Part shown: piece after piece, positions 45,577 through 54,472 of the stretch
How positions within the stretch are numbered: the stretch's first letter is position 1
Layout: each line of letters opens with the position of its first letter
Origin: Leifsonia shinshuensis
GTDB taxonomy: Bacteria > Actinomycetota > Actinomycetes > Actinomycetales > Microbacteriaceae
DNA: 64,000 nt
Direction: 5' to 3'
Assembly: GCF_014217625.1 (NCBI RefSeq)
Contig: NZ_CP043641.1
Span: 186,001 to 250,000 of the forward strand
Notes under the pieces: generated by a model
Databases searched by the model: none
What the model saw: only the letters and a program-made list of their open reading frames with translations
What the model was told of the DNA's origin: nothing
Translations under genes and position numbers: made by a program

Positions 45577-47094
45577 GTGGAACCTCGACGCGTGCTCGTG
45601 ACCGGCGCGACCGGCTACATCGGCGGCCGCCTGGTGCCCCGCCTGCTGGAGCGCGGCTATCGCGTGCGGGTGCTGGTCCGCTCGCCGCTCAAGCTCACCG
45701 ACGTGCCCTGGGCGCCGGAGGTGGAGGTCGTGAAGGGCGACCTGCACGACCGCGCGTCCGTTGCGGAGGCCGTGCGCGATGTGGACATCGTGTACTACCT
45801 CGTGCACTCCATGCGGGCCACCGGCGACTTCGACGAGGAGGAGGCCGACGGCGCCCGCACGGTCGCCGAGACCGCGGCCGAGGCGGGCGTGCGCCGGATC
45901 GTCTATCTCGGCGCGCTGCACCCGGACGGCCCGCTCTCGCGGCACCTGCGCTCCCGCGTCGCCGTCGGCCGCATCCTCCTCGACTCCGGGGTGCCGACCG
46001 TCGTGCTGCAGGCCGGCGTCGTCATCGGCTCGGGCTCGGCGTCGTTCGAGATGATCCGCCAGCTCACCGACGTGCTCCCGTACATGCCGGCGCCGCGCTG
46101 GGTGCGCAACCGCATCCAGCCGATCGCGGTGCGCGACGTGCTGCACTATCTGCTGGCGGCCGCCGAGCTGCCGCCGGAGGTGTCCCGCGCCTTCGACATC
46201 GGCGGACCCGACATCCTCCGCTACGGGCAGATGATGAATGGCTACGCGCTGGAGGCGGGCCTCCGGCAGCGCCCGATCGCCTCGCTGCCGGTGTTCACCC
46301 CGTGGCTGGCGTCGCAGTGGGTGAACCTGGTCACCCCGATCCCGCGCGCGCTCGCGGTGCCGATCATCGAGTCGCTGCAGTACGACTGCGTGATGCGCGA
46401 GCACGACATCGACGCCGTGATCGCCCCGCCGGAGGGCGGCCTCACCGGCTACCGCGCGTCCGTGCGGCTGGCGCTGGCGCGGCTGCGGGCCGGGACGGTG
46501 GAGACGAGCTGGCAGGACGCCTCGGTGTCCGGGGCGCCGAGCGATCCGCTGCCGAGCGACCCGGACTGGTCGGGCCACACCGTCTACACCGACGTGCGCG
46601 AGCGGACCAGCACGGCGCCGGCCGCGGAGGTCTGGCGCGTCATCGAGGGGATCGGCGGCGACCGCGGCTGGTACTCCTTCCCGCTCGCCTGGGCGCTGCG
46701 CGGCTGGCTGGACAAGCTGGCCGGAGGCGTGGGCCTGCGCCGCGGCCGCCGCGACGCCGACCGGCTGCAGACCGGGGACGCGCTCGACTGGTGGCGCGTC
46801 GAGCACATCGAACGCGGGTCGGCGCTGCGGCTGCGCGCCGAGATGCGGGTGCCGGGTCTCGCCTGGCTGGAGCTCGGCGTCACCCCCTCCGGCGCAGGCC
46901 CGGACGGCGCGGGCTCGCGCTACCGGCAGCGCGCCGTGTTCTTCCCGCACGGGCTCGCCGGCCGGCTCTACTGGCTGGCGATCCTGCCGTTCCACGGCGT
47001 CATCTTCGCCGGGATGGCCGAGCGGATCGTCGTGGAGGCCGAGGGGGCGGCGCGCACACCGCCCCCGGAAGGGATCACTCCGGCGGAGCGGTGA
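45577..47094 (+). CDS. SDR/NAD(P)-binding protein with C-terminal DUF2867-like domain
   Basis: Product of 505 residues. An N-terminal Rossmann NAD(P) domain begins RRVLVTGATGYIGGRLVPRLLERGYRV and contains YYLVHSM; a C-terminal half (from about 330, TDVRERTSTAPAAEVWRVIEGIGGDRGWYSF) matches the DUF2867-type START-like domain, ending with a hydrophobic LYWLAILPFHGVIFAGMAERIV. Such proteins are annotated as NADH-dependent epimerases or quinone oxidoreductase-like; substrate unknown. GTG start with TATGGT at leaderless spacing. Convergent with, and overlapping by 20 bp, the MarR gene. Confidence 0.8.
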   Translation: MEPRRVLVTGATGYIGGRLVPRLLERGYRVRVLVRSPLKLTDVPWAPEVEVVKGDLHDRASVAEAVRDVDIVYYLVHSMRATGDFDEEEADGARTVAETAAEAGVRRIVYLGALHPDGPLSRHLRSRVAVGRILLDSGVPTVVLQAGVVIGSGSASFEMIRQLTDVLPYMPAPRWVRNRIQPIAVRDVLHYLLAAAELPPEVSRAFDIGGPDILRYGQMMNGYALEAGLRQRPIASLPVFTPWLASQWVNLVTPIPRALAVPIIESLQYDCVMREHDIDAVIAPPEGGLTGYRASVRLALARLRAGTVETSWQDASVSGAPSDPLPSDPDWSGHTVYTDVRERTSTAPAAEVWRVIEGIGGDRGWYSFPLAWALRGWLDKLAGGVGLRRGRRDADRLQTGDALDWWRVEHIERGSALRLRAEMRVPGLAWLELGVTPSGAGPDGAGSRYRQRAVFFPHGLAGRLYWLAILPFHGVIFAGMAERIVVEAEGAARTPPPEGITPAER

Positions 47095-47632
47095 CCAGTG
47101 TCGTCGCGCTCAGGTCGTGCAGGAAGCGCGTGACGATCTCGCGCTCCTCCGGGCTGAGCGCCCGGGCGACCTCGAACCGGCGCGCGTGCTGCATCCCCAT
47201 CGTGCGGCGCACCTGGCGGTGGGTTTCCGCCGTGATCTCGACGGTGACGGCGCGGCGGTCGGTCGGGTGCGGCTTGCGGACGATGTGCCCGGCGCGCTCC
47301 AGGCGGTCGAGCAGCTTGGTGACGGAGGCGGTCGAGATGTGCAGGTGCTCGGCGAGCGCCCCGGCGGTCACCGCGACGTGCGCGTTCGTGGAGGCGATGA
47401 TGTAGCGCAGCGCCTTCATGTCGGTCTCGTTGAGCTGCATAGCGGTGCGCGACTCGAAGCTGAGGCGCTGCTCGGCCTCCCGCCAGCCGCGGACCGCGTC
47501 GAGGACGCCGATGACCTGCTGGAGCTCGTCCTCGCTCAGGTCGTCGTGGCGCACGAGCTCCTGACGCGGGTCGATCACCCGCGGGTCGATCAACGACCCG
47601 GAGATCCGCCGGGCCTCCTCCTTCGAACTCAT
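47075..47632 (-). CDS. MarR-family regulator, probable carotenoid repressor
   Basis: Product of 185 residues with the MarR winged helix: ITASTNAHVAV region, LAEHLHISTASVTKLLDRLERAGHIVRKPHPTDRR-type wing. Divergent from crtE across 73 bp. In Corynebacterium glutamicum a MarR protein, CrtR, lies divergent from the crtE operon and represses it, sensing GGPP. Same layout here suggests that role, by synteny only. The 47-residue N-terminal extension ahead of the domain is longer than typical. Confidence 0.85.
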   Translation of the reverse strand: MSSKEEARRISGSLIDPRVIDPRQELVRHDDLSEDELQQVIGVLDAVRGWREAEQRLSFESRTAMQLNETDMKALRYIIASTNAHVAVTAGALAEHLHISTASVTKLLDRLERAGHIVRKPHPTDRRAVTVEITAETHRQVRRTMGMQHARRFEVARALSPEEREIVTRFLHDLSATTLVTAPPE

Positions 47633-47663
47633 GCGGACATCCTATTGCCCATCGTAAGAAGCG

Positions 47664-47681
47664 TGCTAAGTTATTTGCTAA
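47664..47681. promoter_or_regulatory. Repeated TGCTAA and promoter of the crt operon
   Basis: TGCTAA occurs twice, 12 bp apart (47664-47669 and 47676-47681). A TTGCCC (-35) and TAAGTT (-10, 16-bp spacer) overlap the repeats, so a bound MarR protein could block crtE transcription. AAGGAGG follows before the crtE ATG. Confidence 0.45.
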
Positions 47682-47705
47682 CCAGGCTAGGTAAAGGAGG
47701 TCGGT

Positions 47706-48833
47706 ATGACCCAGCTTCGCCCGGAACTCACGGAGCAGCGCAGCGATGCGGAGGTCTCGGCTTCCGATCCAGTGGAGGACGATCTGCGCTCGGTGGAGCG
47801 CGAGTTGTCCGCATTCCTCGGGCAACGCGAACGCGACGCCGCGGCCCACGGGGAGGAGTACACCCGCCTGTGGCAGGCCGTGGGGGAGTCCGCCCGCGGC
47901 GGCAAGCGGCTCCGGCCCCGGCTGGTGCTGTCCGCCTTCCACGGCTCGGCCGGCTTCGGGGACCGCGACGCCGAAGACCGTGCCGCAGCGGTCCAGACCG
48001 CGCTCGCCTTCGAGCTCCTGCACACCGCCTTCCTGCTGCACGACGACGTGATCGACGGCGACACGGTTCGCCGCGGCCGTCCGAACGTCGCCGGCGAGTT
48101 CAGCGCCGACGCCCTGTTCCGGGGAGCCGGGTTCCCCCGCGCCCGGCTCTGGGGCGAGTCGGCGGCCATCCTCGCCGGCGACCTGCTGCTGCACGCCGCC
48201 GCACAGCGGATCGCGCGCCTGAGGGTCGCGGAGGCCAACCGCTCCCGGCTGCTCGACCTGATCGACCGGGCCGTCTTCGTCACCGCCGCCGGCGAGCTGG
48301 CCGACGTGGGCCTGGCCACCGGGATGTCCGCGAGCGGGTTGCCCGACGTCCTCACGATGACCGCGGACAAGACCGCGGAGTACTCCGTGTCCGGGCCGCT
48401 CGCCGCGGGCGCCCTGCTCGCGGGAGCGGGCGACGACGTCGTGGAGCTGCTGACCCGCTACGGCCGGCTGGTGGGCGTCGCCTTCCAGCTCGGAGACGAC
48501 CTGCTCGGGGTGTACGGGGACGAGTCCGTGACGGGCAAGACGGCGGTCGGCGACCTCCAGCAGGGCAAGGAGACCACACTCATCGCTTTCGCGCGAGGCA
48601 CGGCGCAATGGCCCGACATCGAGCCGCTGTTCGGCCGGGACGACCTCGGCCCCGCCGACACAGCAGAGCTGGCCGCGGGCCTGGAACGCTGCGGCGCCCG
48701 TGCCTTCGCCGAGCGGCTGCTGGCCGACCATGTCACCGCCGCCGTCGCCGCACTCGACTCGCCGCTGCTGCCGTCCGCGCTCGCCGCGACGCTCACCGGC
48801 GTCGCCCTCGGCTGCGTCGGGAGGACGGCATGA
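47706..48833 (+). CDS. crtE: Geranylgeranyl diphosphate synthase
   Basis: Polyprenyl synthetase of 375 residues that builds GGPP, precursor of carotenoids. First aspartate-rich motif in FLLHDDVIDGD (DDxxD) and second in FQLGDDLLGVYGD; GGKRLRPRL substrate-binding arginine region present. First gene of a six-gene crt operon; all junctions to crtEb are 4-nt overlaps. ATG with AAGGAGG upstream. Product chain length is inferred from operon context. Confidence 0.93.
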   Translation: MTQLRPELTEQRSDAEVSASDPVEDDLRSVERELSAFLGQRERDAAAHGEEYTRLWQAVGESARGGKRLRPRLVLSAFHGSAGFGDRDAEDRAAAVQTALAFELLHTAFLLHDDVIDGDTVRRGRPNVAGEFSADALFRGAGFPRARLWGESAAILAGDLLLHAAAQRIARLRVAEANRSRLLDLIDRAVFVTAAGELADVGLATGMSASGLPDVLTMTADKTAEYSVSGPLAAGALLAGAGDDVVELLTRYGRLVGVAFQLGDDLLGVYGDESVTGKTAVGDLQQGKETTLIAFARGTAQWPDIEPLFGRDDLGPADTAELAAGLERCGARAFAERLLADHVTAAVAALDSPLLPSALAATLTGVALGCVGRTA

Positions 48834-49753
48834 CGCGTACAGAGCCGTCGGCGTCGGAGACCTCCCCCGGGGAGCCCCCCACTCCTCCCTCCGACACCGA
48901 CCTCGCCCTCTACGGCCGGGCCGCCCATCGCAGCGCGGCCACGATCATCCACGAGTACTCGACCTCGTTCGGGATGGCGACGCGGCTGCTGTCGCCCTCC
49001 GTCCGTCCCCGGGTGGAGGACGTCTACGCACTGGTCCGCGTCGCCGACGAGATCGTGGACGGAGCCGCCGCGGAGGCCGGGCTGACCTCCGAGCAGATCC
49101 GGGAGGTGCTCGGCGCGCTGGAGGCCGACACCGAGCAGGCGCTGCGCACCGGCTACAGTGCCAACGTCGTCGTGCACGCCTTCGCCCGTTCGGCGCGATC
49201 GGCCGGCTTCGGTGCCGAGCTGACCCGGCCGTTCTTCGCCTCCATGCGCCGCGACCTCGATCCGGTCGACTTCTCCGCCGACGAGCTCAGCGCCTACGTC
49301 TACGGCTCGGCGGAGGTCGTCGGGTTGATGTGCCTCGCCGTGTTCCTCGCCGACTCGCCCGTGCCGGACCCGACCCGGCGCCGGCTGGAGGCCGGTGCGC
49401 GCAGGCTCGGGGCGGCGTTTCAGAAGATCAACTTCCTGCGCGACCTCGCCGTCGACTACGCCGAGCTCGGCCGCAGCTACTTCCCCGGCATCGACCCCGC
49501 GCACCTCACCGAGCGGCAGAAGCTGGCTCTTGTCGTGGACATCGACTGCGACCTGGGGGCCGCGGCCGACGCCATCCCGGAGCTGCCGGAGAACTGCCGC
49601 CGCGCCATCGCCGCGGCGCACGGGCTGTTCTCCGAGCTGAGCGACCGCATCCGGGCGACGCCGGCGCAGGACCTGCTGGTCCGGCGCGTGCGCGTGCCGA
49701 ATCCCACGAAGCTCGCGATCCTGCTCCGGGCCTCGACGGGATCCCTGCGGTGA
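48830..49753 (+). CDS. crtB: Phytoene synthase
   Basis: Head-to-head condensation of two GGPP to phytoene. Product of 307 residues; squalene/phytoene synthase motifs include YALVRVADEIVDGAA (first aspartate-rich region), YVYGSAEVVGLMCL, and QKINFLRDLAVDYAELGRSYFP (second). An N-terminal Pro/Ser-rich stretch precedes the fold. Start overlaps the crtE stop; stop overlaps crtI. Confidence 0.95.
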   Translation: MTRTEPSASETSPGEPPTPPSDTDLALYGRAAHRSAATIIHEYSTSFGMATRLLSPSVRPRVEDVYALVRVADEIVDGAAAEAGLTSEQIREVLGALEADTEQALRTGYSANVVVHAFARSARSAGFGAELTRPFFASMRRDLDPVDFSADELSAYVYGSAEVVGLMCLAVFLADSPVPDPTRRRLEAGARRLGAAFQKINFLRDLAVDYAELGRSYFPGIDPAHLTERQKLALVVDIDCDLGAAADAIPELPENCRRAIAAAHGLFSELSDRIRATPAQDLLVRRVRVPNPTKLAILLRASTGSLR

Positions 49754-51399
49754 CGGAGCGCCGAATGCCCGCCGATCGCTTGAGCGCTGATCGCGTCGTC
49801 ATCGTCGGGGGCGGGATCGCCGGGCTCGCGACCGCGGCGCTGCTGGCGCACGACGGCCGCAGGGTCACCCTCCTCGAACAGCAGGACGAGCTCGGCGGCC
49901 GGGCCGGACTCTGGGAGGCGGACGGCTTCCGCTTCGACACCGGGCCGTCGTGGTACCTGATGCCCGAGGTGTTCGAGCACTTCTTCCGGCTGCTGGGCAC
50001 GAGCGCCGCCGAACAGCTCGACCTCGTGACGCTCGATCCCGGCTACCGCCTGTTCGCGGAGCAGGGCGGCGCGCCGCTGGACATCCGCGCGGACGGGCGC
50101 GCCAACCGCGCGCTGTTCGAGAGCGTGGAGCCGGGCGCGGGGGCCGCGCTCGACCGCTACCTGGCGAGCGCGGCGGAGACCTACCGCCTTGCCGTGGACC
50201 GCTTCCTCTACGCGACCTTCGCGACGCCCGGGCCGCTGCTCGACCCGGCCGTGCTGCGCCGCGCCGGGAGGCTGGCGCGGCTCCTGTTCGAGCCGCTGGA
50301 CCGCTACGCCGCCGGCTTCGTGACGGACACCCGGCTCCGGCAGCTTCTCGGCTACCCGGCGGTGTTCCTCGGCACCTCGCCCGGCCGCGCGCCCAGCATG
50401 TACCACCTGATGAGCCACCTCGACCTCGACGACGGGGTCCGTTATCCGCTCGGCGGCTTCACCGAGCTGATCGGCCGGATCGCGGCCCTTGCCGAGGCCG
50501 CCGGCGCCGAACTGGTGACCGGCGCGCGGGTGACAGCGATCCGCACCGAGCCCGGACACGGTCGCCGCGGGCGTTCGCGCGCAACCGGCGTCGAGTACGT
50601 CGACGCGGCCGGCCGTGCGCAGGTCGCCGAGGCGGACGTCGTGGTCTCGGCCGCCGACCTCCACCACACCGAGACCGACCTGCTGCCGCCGCACCTGCGC
50701 ACGCCCGAGCGCACCTGGGACCGCCGCGACCCCGGCCCCGGCGCGGTGCTCGCCATGCTCGGCGTCCGCGGCGCCCTCCCCGAGCTCACCCACCACAATC
50801 TGTTCTTCACGACCGACTGGGAGGCCGGCTTCGCGCGGATCTACGGCGCGCGGCGCGGCTTCGGCCGGGGCACGGTCATCCCGGACCCGGCCTCGCTGTA
50901 CGTCTGCATGCCGAGCGCGACCGACCCGGACGTCGCGCCCGCCGGGCACGAGAACCTGTTCGTGCTCGTCCCGGTCGCCGCCGACGTGTCGATCGGCCGC
51001 GGCGGCGTGGACGGCGCCGGCGACCGCCTCGTGGAGCGGACGGCCGACGCGGCGGTGGCGCAGGTCGGTGCCTGGGCGGGCATCCCGGACCTCGCCGACC
51101 GGATCGTCGTGCGCCGCACGGTCGGCCCCGACGACTTCGCCCAGGGCGTCAACGCCTGGATGGGCGGCGCGCTCGGGCTCGCGCACACCCTCCGGCAGAG
51201 CGCGTTCCTCCGGCCGGGGAACGCGTCCAAGCGCGTGGACGGCCTCCTCTACGCCGGATCGTCGACCATCCCGGGGATCGGCCTGCCCATGTGCCTGATC
51301 AGCGCCGAGCTCGTCCTCAAGCGTCTCCGCGGCGACGGGACAGCGGCCCCACTGCCGGAGCCGCTGCATCCGGCGAGCACGGGGGAGCGCGTCCCGTGA
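49750..51399 (+). CDS. crtI: Phytoene desaturase
   Basis: FAD-dependent desaturase that converts phytoene to lycopene. Product of 549 residues. The dinucleotide motif VVIVGGGIAGLATAALLA is near the N terminus; the CrtI C-terminal signature appears as LLYAGSSTIPGIGLPMCLISAELV. GTG start overlapping crtB. Catalytic specificity (four desaturations) is inferred from context with C50 cyclisation. Confidence 0.95.
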   Translation: MTERRMPADRLSADRVVIVGGGIAGLATAALLAHDGRRVTLLEQQDELGGRAGLWEADGFRFDTGPSWYLMPEVFEHFFRLLGTSAAEQLDLVTLDPGYRLFAEQGGAPLDIRADGRANRALFESVEPGAGAALDRYLASAAETYRLAVDRFLYATFATPGPLLDPAVLRRAGRLARLLFEPLDRYAAGFVTDTRLRQLLGYPAVFLGTSPGRAPSMYHLMSHLDLDDGVRYPLGGFTELIGRIAALAEAAGAELVTGARVTAIRTEPGHGRRGRSRATGVEYVDAAGRAQVAEADVVVSAADLHHTETDLLPPHLRTPERTWDRRDPGPGAVLAMLGVRGALPELTHHNLFFTTDWEAGFARIYGARRGFGRGTVIPDPASLYVCMPSATDPDVAPAGHENLFVLVPVAADVSIGRGGVDGAGDRLVERTADAAVAQVGAWAGIPDLADRIVVRRTVGPDDFAQGVNAWMGGALGLAHTLRQSAFLRPGNASKRVDGLLYAGSSTIPGIGLPMCLISAELVLKRLRGDGTAAPLPEPLHPASTGERVP

Positions 51400-51728
51400 A
51401 CCTCGCCTACCTCGCCTGCCTGCTGGTCGCCCTCGGCGCGCTCGTGCTGCTCGACCGGCGCTTCGCCCTGGTCTTCTGGCGCGGAGGGACGGCGCGGCGG
51501 GCCGGGCTCGTGCTGGCCGCCGGCCTGGTGTTCTTCCTCGCCTGGGATGTCCTCGGCATCGCGCTCGGCGTCTTCGCGCGCGGCCGGTCGCCGTACATGA
51601 CCGGGATCGAGCTGGCGCCGCAGCTGCCGCTGGAAGAGCCGGTGTTCCTGGTGTTCCTCTGCTACCTGACGCTCGTCCTGCTGTTCGGGACGCGCGCGGC
51701 GCTCGACCGCGGATGGAGGCGCGGATGA
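51396..51728 (+). CDS. crtYe: Lycopene cyclase subunit (CrtYe/CrtYc type)
   Basis: Small membrane protein of 110 residues with three hydrophobic helices, one half of the heterodimeric C50 carotenoid cyclase. The conserved P-x-E-E motif is visible in LPLEEPVFLVFLCYLTL. Overlaps crtI and crtYf by 4 nt. Needs CrtYf for activity in relatives. Confidence 0.9.
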   Translation: MNLAYLACLLVALGALVLLDRRFALVFWRGGTARRAGLVLAAGLVFFLAWDVLGIALGVFARGRSPYMTGIELAPQLPLEEPVFLVFLCYLTLVLLFGTRAALDRGWRRG

Positions 51729-52102
51729 CCTACCCGCTGCTCAGCGCCGCGTTCCTCGCGCTCACCGCCGCCGTCCTCGTCGCGGGGCTGGTGCGCGCTC
51801 CCGACCGTGCCCGGCTCGTCGCGCGCTGGACCGTCCCGGCCGTCGTCACCGGCGTGGTCCTGGTCGTCCTCACCGCCGTCTTCGACAACCTGATGATCGC
51901 GGCCGGTCTGATGACCTACGCCTCGGCCGCGATCTCCGGCGTCCATCTCTGGCTGGTCCCGATCGAGGACCTCGCCTATCCCGTCGCCGGGCTGCTGCTT
52001 CTGCCCGGGCTCTGGCTGCTGCTGCGTCCGCGACCGGACGACACGACACCCACGCGCGAACGGCCCGCTGACTCCCGCACCCACGAACGGAGCGGCCGAT
52101 GA
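51725..52102 (+). CDS. crtYf: Lycopene cyclase subunit (CrtYf/CrtYd type)
   Basis: Second small cyclase subunit, 125 residues with three helices; the equivalent P-x-E-D motif lies in LVPIEDLAYPVAGLLLL. A hydrophilic C-terminal tail follows. ATG chosen at 51725 because it overlaps the crtYe stop; an upstream in-frame start at 51713 is not needed. Confidence 0.9.
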   Translation: MTYPLLSAAFLALTAAVLVAGLVRAPDRARLVARWTVPAVVTGVVLVVLTAVFDNLMIAAGLMTYASAAISGVHLWLVPIEDLAYPVAGLLLLPGLWLLLRPRPDDTTPTRERPADSRTHERSGR

Positions 52103-52983
52103 CCACCGCCGTCGCGCCCTCCGCCGCACGCCAGCTGCTCCTCGCGTCCCGCCCGCTGAGCTGGATCAACACCGCGTTCCCGTTCGCCGCCGCGTACCTG
52201 GTGACCACCGGCCGGGTCGACGCCGTGCTGATCGTGGGCACGCTCTACTTCCTCGTCCCGTACAACCTCGCGATGTACGGGGTGAACGACGTGTTCGACT
52301 ACGAGTCCGACCTGCGCAACCCGCGCAAGGGCGGCGCGGAGGGAGCTCTCCTCGACCGTGGGATGCACCGCCGCACGCTGGTCGCCGCGGCCGTGACCAA
52401 CGTGCCGTTCCTGGTCTTCCTCGTCGTGGCCGGCTCGCCGCTGTCCTGGCTCGTGCTCGCCGCGAGCGTCTTCGCGGTGCTGGCGTACTCGGTGAAGGGC
52501 CTGCGGTTCAAGGAGGTGCCCTTCCTCGACTCGGCCACGTCGAGCTTCCACTTCGTCAGCCCGGCGCTCTACGGCCTCGTCCTCGCCGGAGCCGTCTTCA
52601 CCCCGGCGCTCTGGCTGCTGCTGCTCGCCTTCTTCCTGTGGGGCGTCGGCAGTCACGCGTTCGGCGCCGTGCAGGACGTCGTTCCCGACCGGGAGGGCGG
52701 CATCGCCTCCATCGCGACCGTGCTCGGCGCCGCGCGGACGACCAGGCTCGCGATCCTCGCCTGGGCCGCCGCCGGCGTCGCGATGCTCGGCACGGCGTGG
52801 CCCGGCCCGCTCGCCGCCGTGCTCGCCCTCCCGTACATCCTCACCGCGGCGCCGTACTGGTCGGTTCCCGACGAACGCGCGAGCGCCGCCAACCGGGGCT
52901 GGCGGCGCTTCCTCTGGATCAACTACGCGTGCGGCTTCGTGGTCACGCTGCTGCTGATCGGTTACGCGCTGGGCTCCCGCTAG
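52099..52983 (+). CDS. crtEb: Lycopene elongase / UbiA prenyltransferase
   Basis: UbiA-superfamily membrane enzyme of 294 residues that adds two C5 units to lycopene, giving C50 flavuxanthin-type intermediates. Aspartate-rich NDVFDYESDLRNPRKG and a second DVVPDREGG are visible among eight or nine hydrophobic helices. Last gene of the operon. With the CrtYe/Yf cyclase the expected end product is a decaprenoxanthin- or sarcinaxanthin-like C50 carotenoid; ring type depends on the cyclase. Confidence 0.93.
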   Translation: MTTAVAPSAARQLLLASRPLSWINTAFPFAAAYLVTTGRVDAVLIVGTLYFLVPYNLAMYGVNDVFDYESDLRNPRKGGAEGALLDRGMHRRTLVAAAVTNVPFLVFLVVAGSPLSWLVLAASVFAVLAYSVKGLRFKEVPFLDSATSSFHFVSPALYGLVLAGAVFTPALWLLLLAFFLWGVGSHAFGAVQDVVPDREGGIASIATVLGAARTTRLAILAWAAAGVAMLGTAWPGPLAAVLALPYILTAAPYWSVPDERASAANRGWRRFLWINYACGFVVTLLLIGYALGSR

Positions 52984-52995
52984 GAGTCCTGCCCG

Positions 52996-53379
52996 CTAGC
53001 CGTTCTGCGGCACGAGCTGCTGCAGGCTCCAGCCGTTGCCGTCCGGGTCGGTGAAGAAGACGAAGCGACCCCAGGCCTGCTCGTCCACGCCCTGCGCCTC
53101 GATGCCATTGCTGCGCAGGTGCTCGAGGGCGGCGTCGGCGTCCGGGATCACGATCTGCAACCCCTTCATCGTGCCGGGGACCATGTCGGTCAGCCCCTCG
53201 CCGAACGCGATCGAGCAGGCGGAGCCGGGAGGCGTCACCTGGACGAACCGGAGCGTGTCCGAGACGCGCTGGTCGAAGTCGCCGTTCCAGCCGAGCGCGT
53301 CCACATAGAACGCCTTGGCCCGGTCGACGTCGGTGACGGGGACGATGATGAGCTCGATGCGCCAGTCGCTGATGGTCAT
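52996..53379 (-). CDS. VOC-superfamily (glyoxalase/bleomycin resistance-like) protein
   Basis: Product of 127 residues with two VOC repeats: IIVPVTDVDRAKAFYVDALGW and, at the end, WGRFVFFTDPDGNGWSLQQL. A single conserved Glu usual at the metal site is not clearly present, so metal binding is uncertain. Convergent with crtEb (12 bp between stops). AGGGCAGGAAT lies upstream of the ATG, and a GGTGT-C-ACACC palindrome beyond it may be an operator. Confidence 0.8.
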   Translation of the reverse strand: MTISDWRIELIIVPVTDVDRAKAFYVDALGWNGDFDQRVSDTLRFVQVTPPGSACSIAFGEGLTDMVPGTMKGLQIVIPDADAALEHLRSNGIEAQGVDEQAWGRFVFFTDPDGNGWSLQQLVPQNG

Positions 53380-53491
53380 GATTCCTGCCCTTCCGGTTGG
53401 TGTGACACCAGGCTATGACCGCATCCGGTCACATTCCGTCCTCAATCGAAATCGAGCGAATCCACGGATCCGCCCGCTACTCTCGGGAAGC

Positions 53492-54439
53492 ATGAGTGAC
53501 AGTCCCGCCGCGCCGAGCGCCTACGAGGTGCTCGGCGTCAGCGCGACCGTCAGCCAGGAGGAGCTGCGTCGCGCCTACCGCCGGCTCGCCCGCCTCACCC
53601 ACCCGGACACCGGCGGCACCGCCGAGGCGTTCCAGGCCGTGCAGCTGGCGTGGGAGCAGGTCGGCGACCCCGAGGACCGGGCGCGCTACGACCGCGGAGA
53701 GTCCCTGGTGGTGGACGCCGTCTCCGGCGAGTCGGGAGGCGGCGGCTTCAGCGCCACCGTCCACCCCACCCGCTCCGCCGGCCGCGGGCCGACCGTCCGC
53801 GCCCGCAGCTACGGCCATCCCGGCGGCCGCGCCCGCGAGCGCTTCCTGACCCTGATGCGCGAGTGGATGGGCCGCGGCGCCGACCCCGGCGACCCGTACG
53901 ACCCCGCACTGGTCCGCTCGGCGCCGCGCGAGATCCGGATGCTGCTGGCGGAGGCGCTCGCCGAGGAGGCGACCGCCCGCGCCGTCTCCGGCCTCGGCAT
54001 CGGATTCACGATCTGGAACGACGTGGCCGTGCACCCGGCGACCGACGCCAAGCTCGACCACATCGTCCTCGGCCCCGCCGGCCTGTTCGCCATCCGCTCC
54101 GCCGACTGGGGCGGCCCGGTCAAGCTGGCGAAGGGTGAGCTGGTGGGCGACGGAATCCACCGCGACGAGGAGCCCTTCCACGAGCTGCACAACGCCGCCA
54201 AGAGCTTCGGCCGGCAGGCCGGCGTGCGCTTCACCGGCCTGATCGTGGTGGTCCCGGACGACGCGCTGGCCGTCCCGCTGGACGTCGTGCAGCGCGGCCG
54301 GCTGGCCGGGGCGACGGTGGTGCGCAGGTCCCTGCTGCCGAAGAGCCTCCGCGACGGCGCCGACGCGGCAGGCCGCGCGAGCGTCGACCGCGCGTTCGAG
54401 CTGCGGCCGCGGCTGCAGGAGGCCGTCCGCTTCGTCTAG
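53492..54439 (+). CDS. J-domain protein with NERD-like C-terminal domain
   Basis: Product of 315 residues. Residues 9-70 form a DnaJ J-domain (AYEVLGVSATVSQEELRRAYRRLARLTHPDTGG) with the HPD tripeptide that stimulates DnaK-type Hsp70. After a Gly/Ser/Arg linker, a C-terminal domain (from about 165; HIVLGPAGLFAIRSADWGGPVKL) resembles the NERD nuclease-related fold. No zinc-finger region. An unusual pairing of chaperone recruitment with a possible nuclease. TACTCT lies 8 bases upstream of the ATG. Confidence 0.75.
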   Translation: MSDSPAAPSAYEVLGVSATVSQEELRRAYRRLARLTHPDTGGTAEAFQAVQLAWEQVGDPEDRARYDRGESLVVDAVSGESGGGGFSATVHPTRSAGRGPTVRARSYGHPGGRARERFLTLMREWMGRGADPGDPYDPALVRSAPREIRMLLAEALAEEATARAVSGLGIGFTIWNDVAVHPATDAKLDHIVLGPAGLFAIRSADWGGPVKLAKGELVGDGIHRDEEPFHELHNAAKSFGRQAGVRFTGLIVVVPDDALAVPLDVVQRGRLAGATVVRRSLLPKSLRDGADAAGRASVDRAFELRPRLQEAVRFV

Positions 54440-54472
54440 ACGCCGCGCCCGCTCCGGGGCAGAGTGGGCGGC

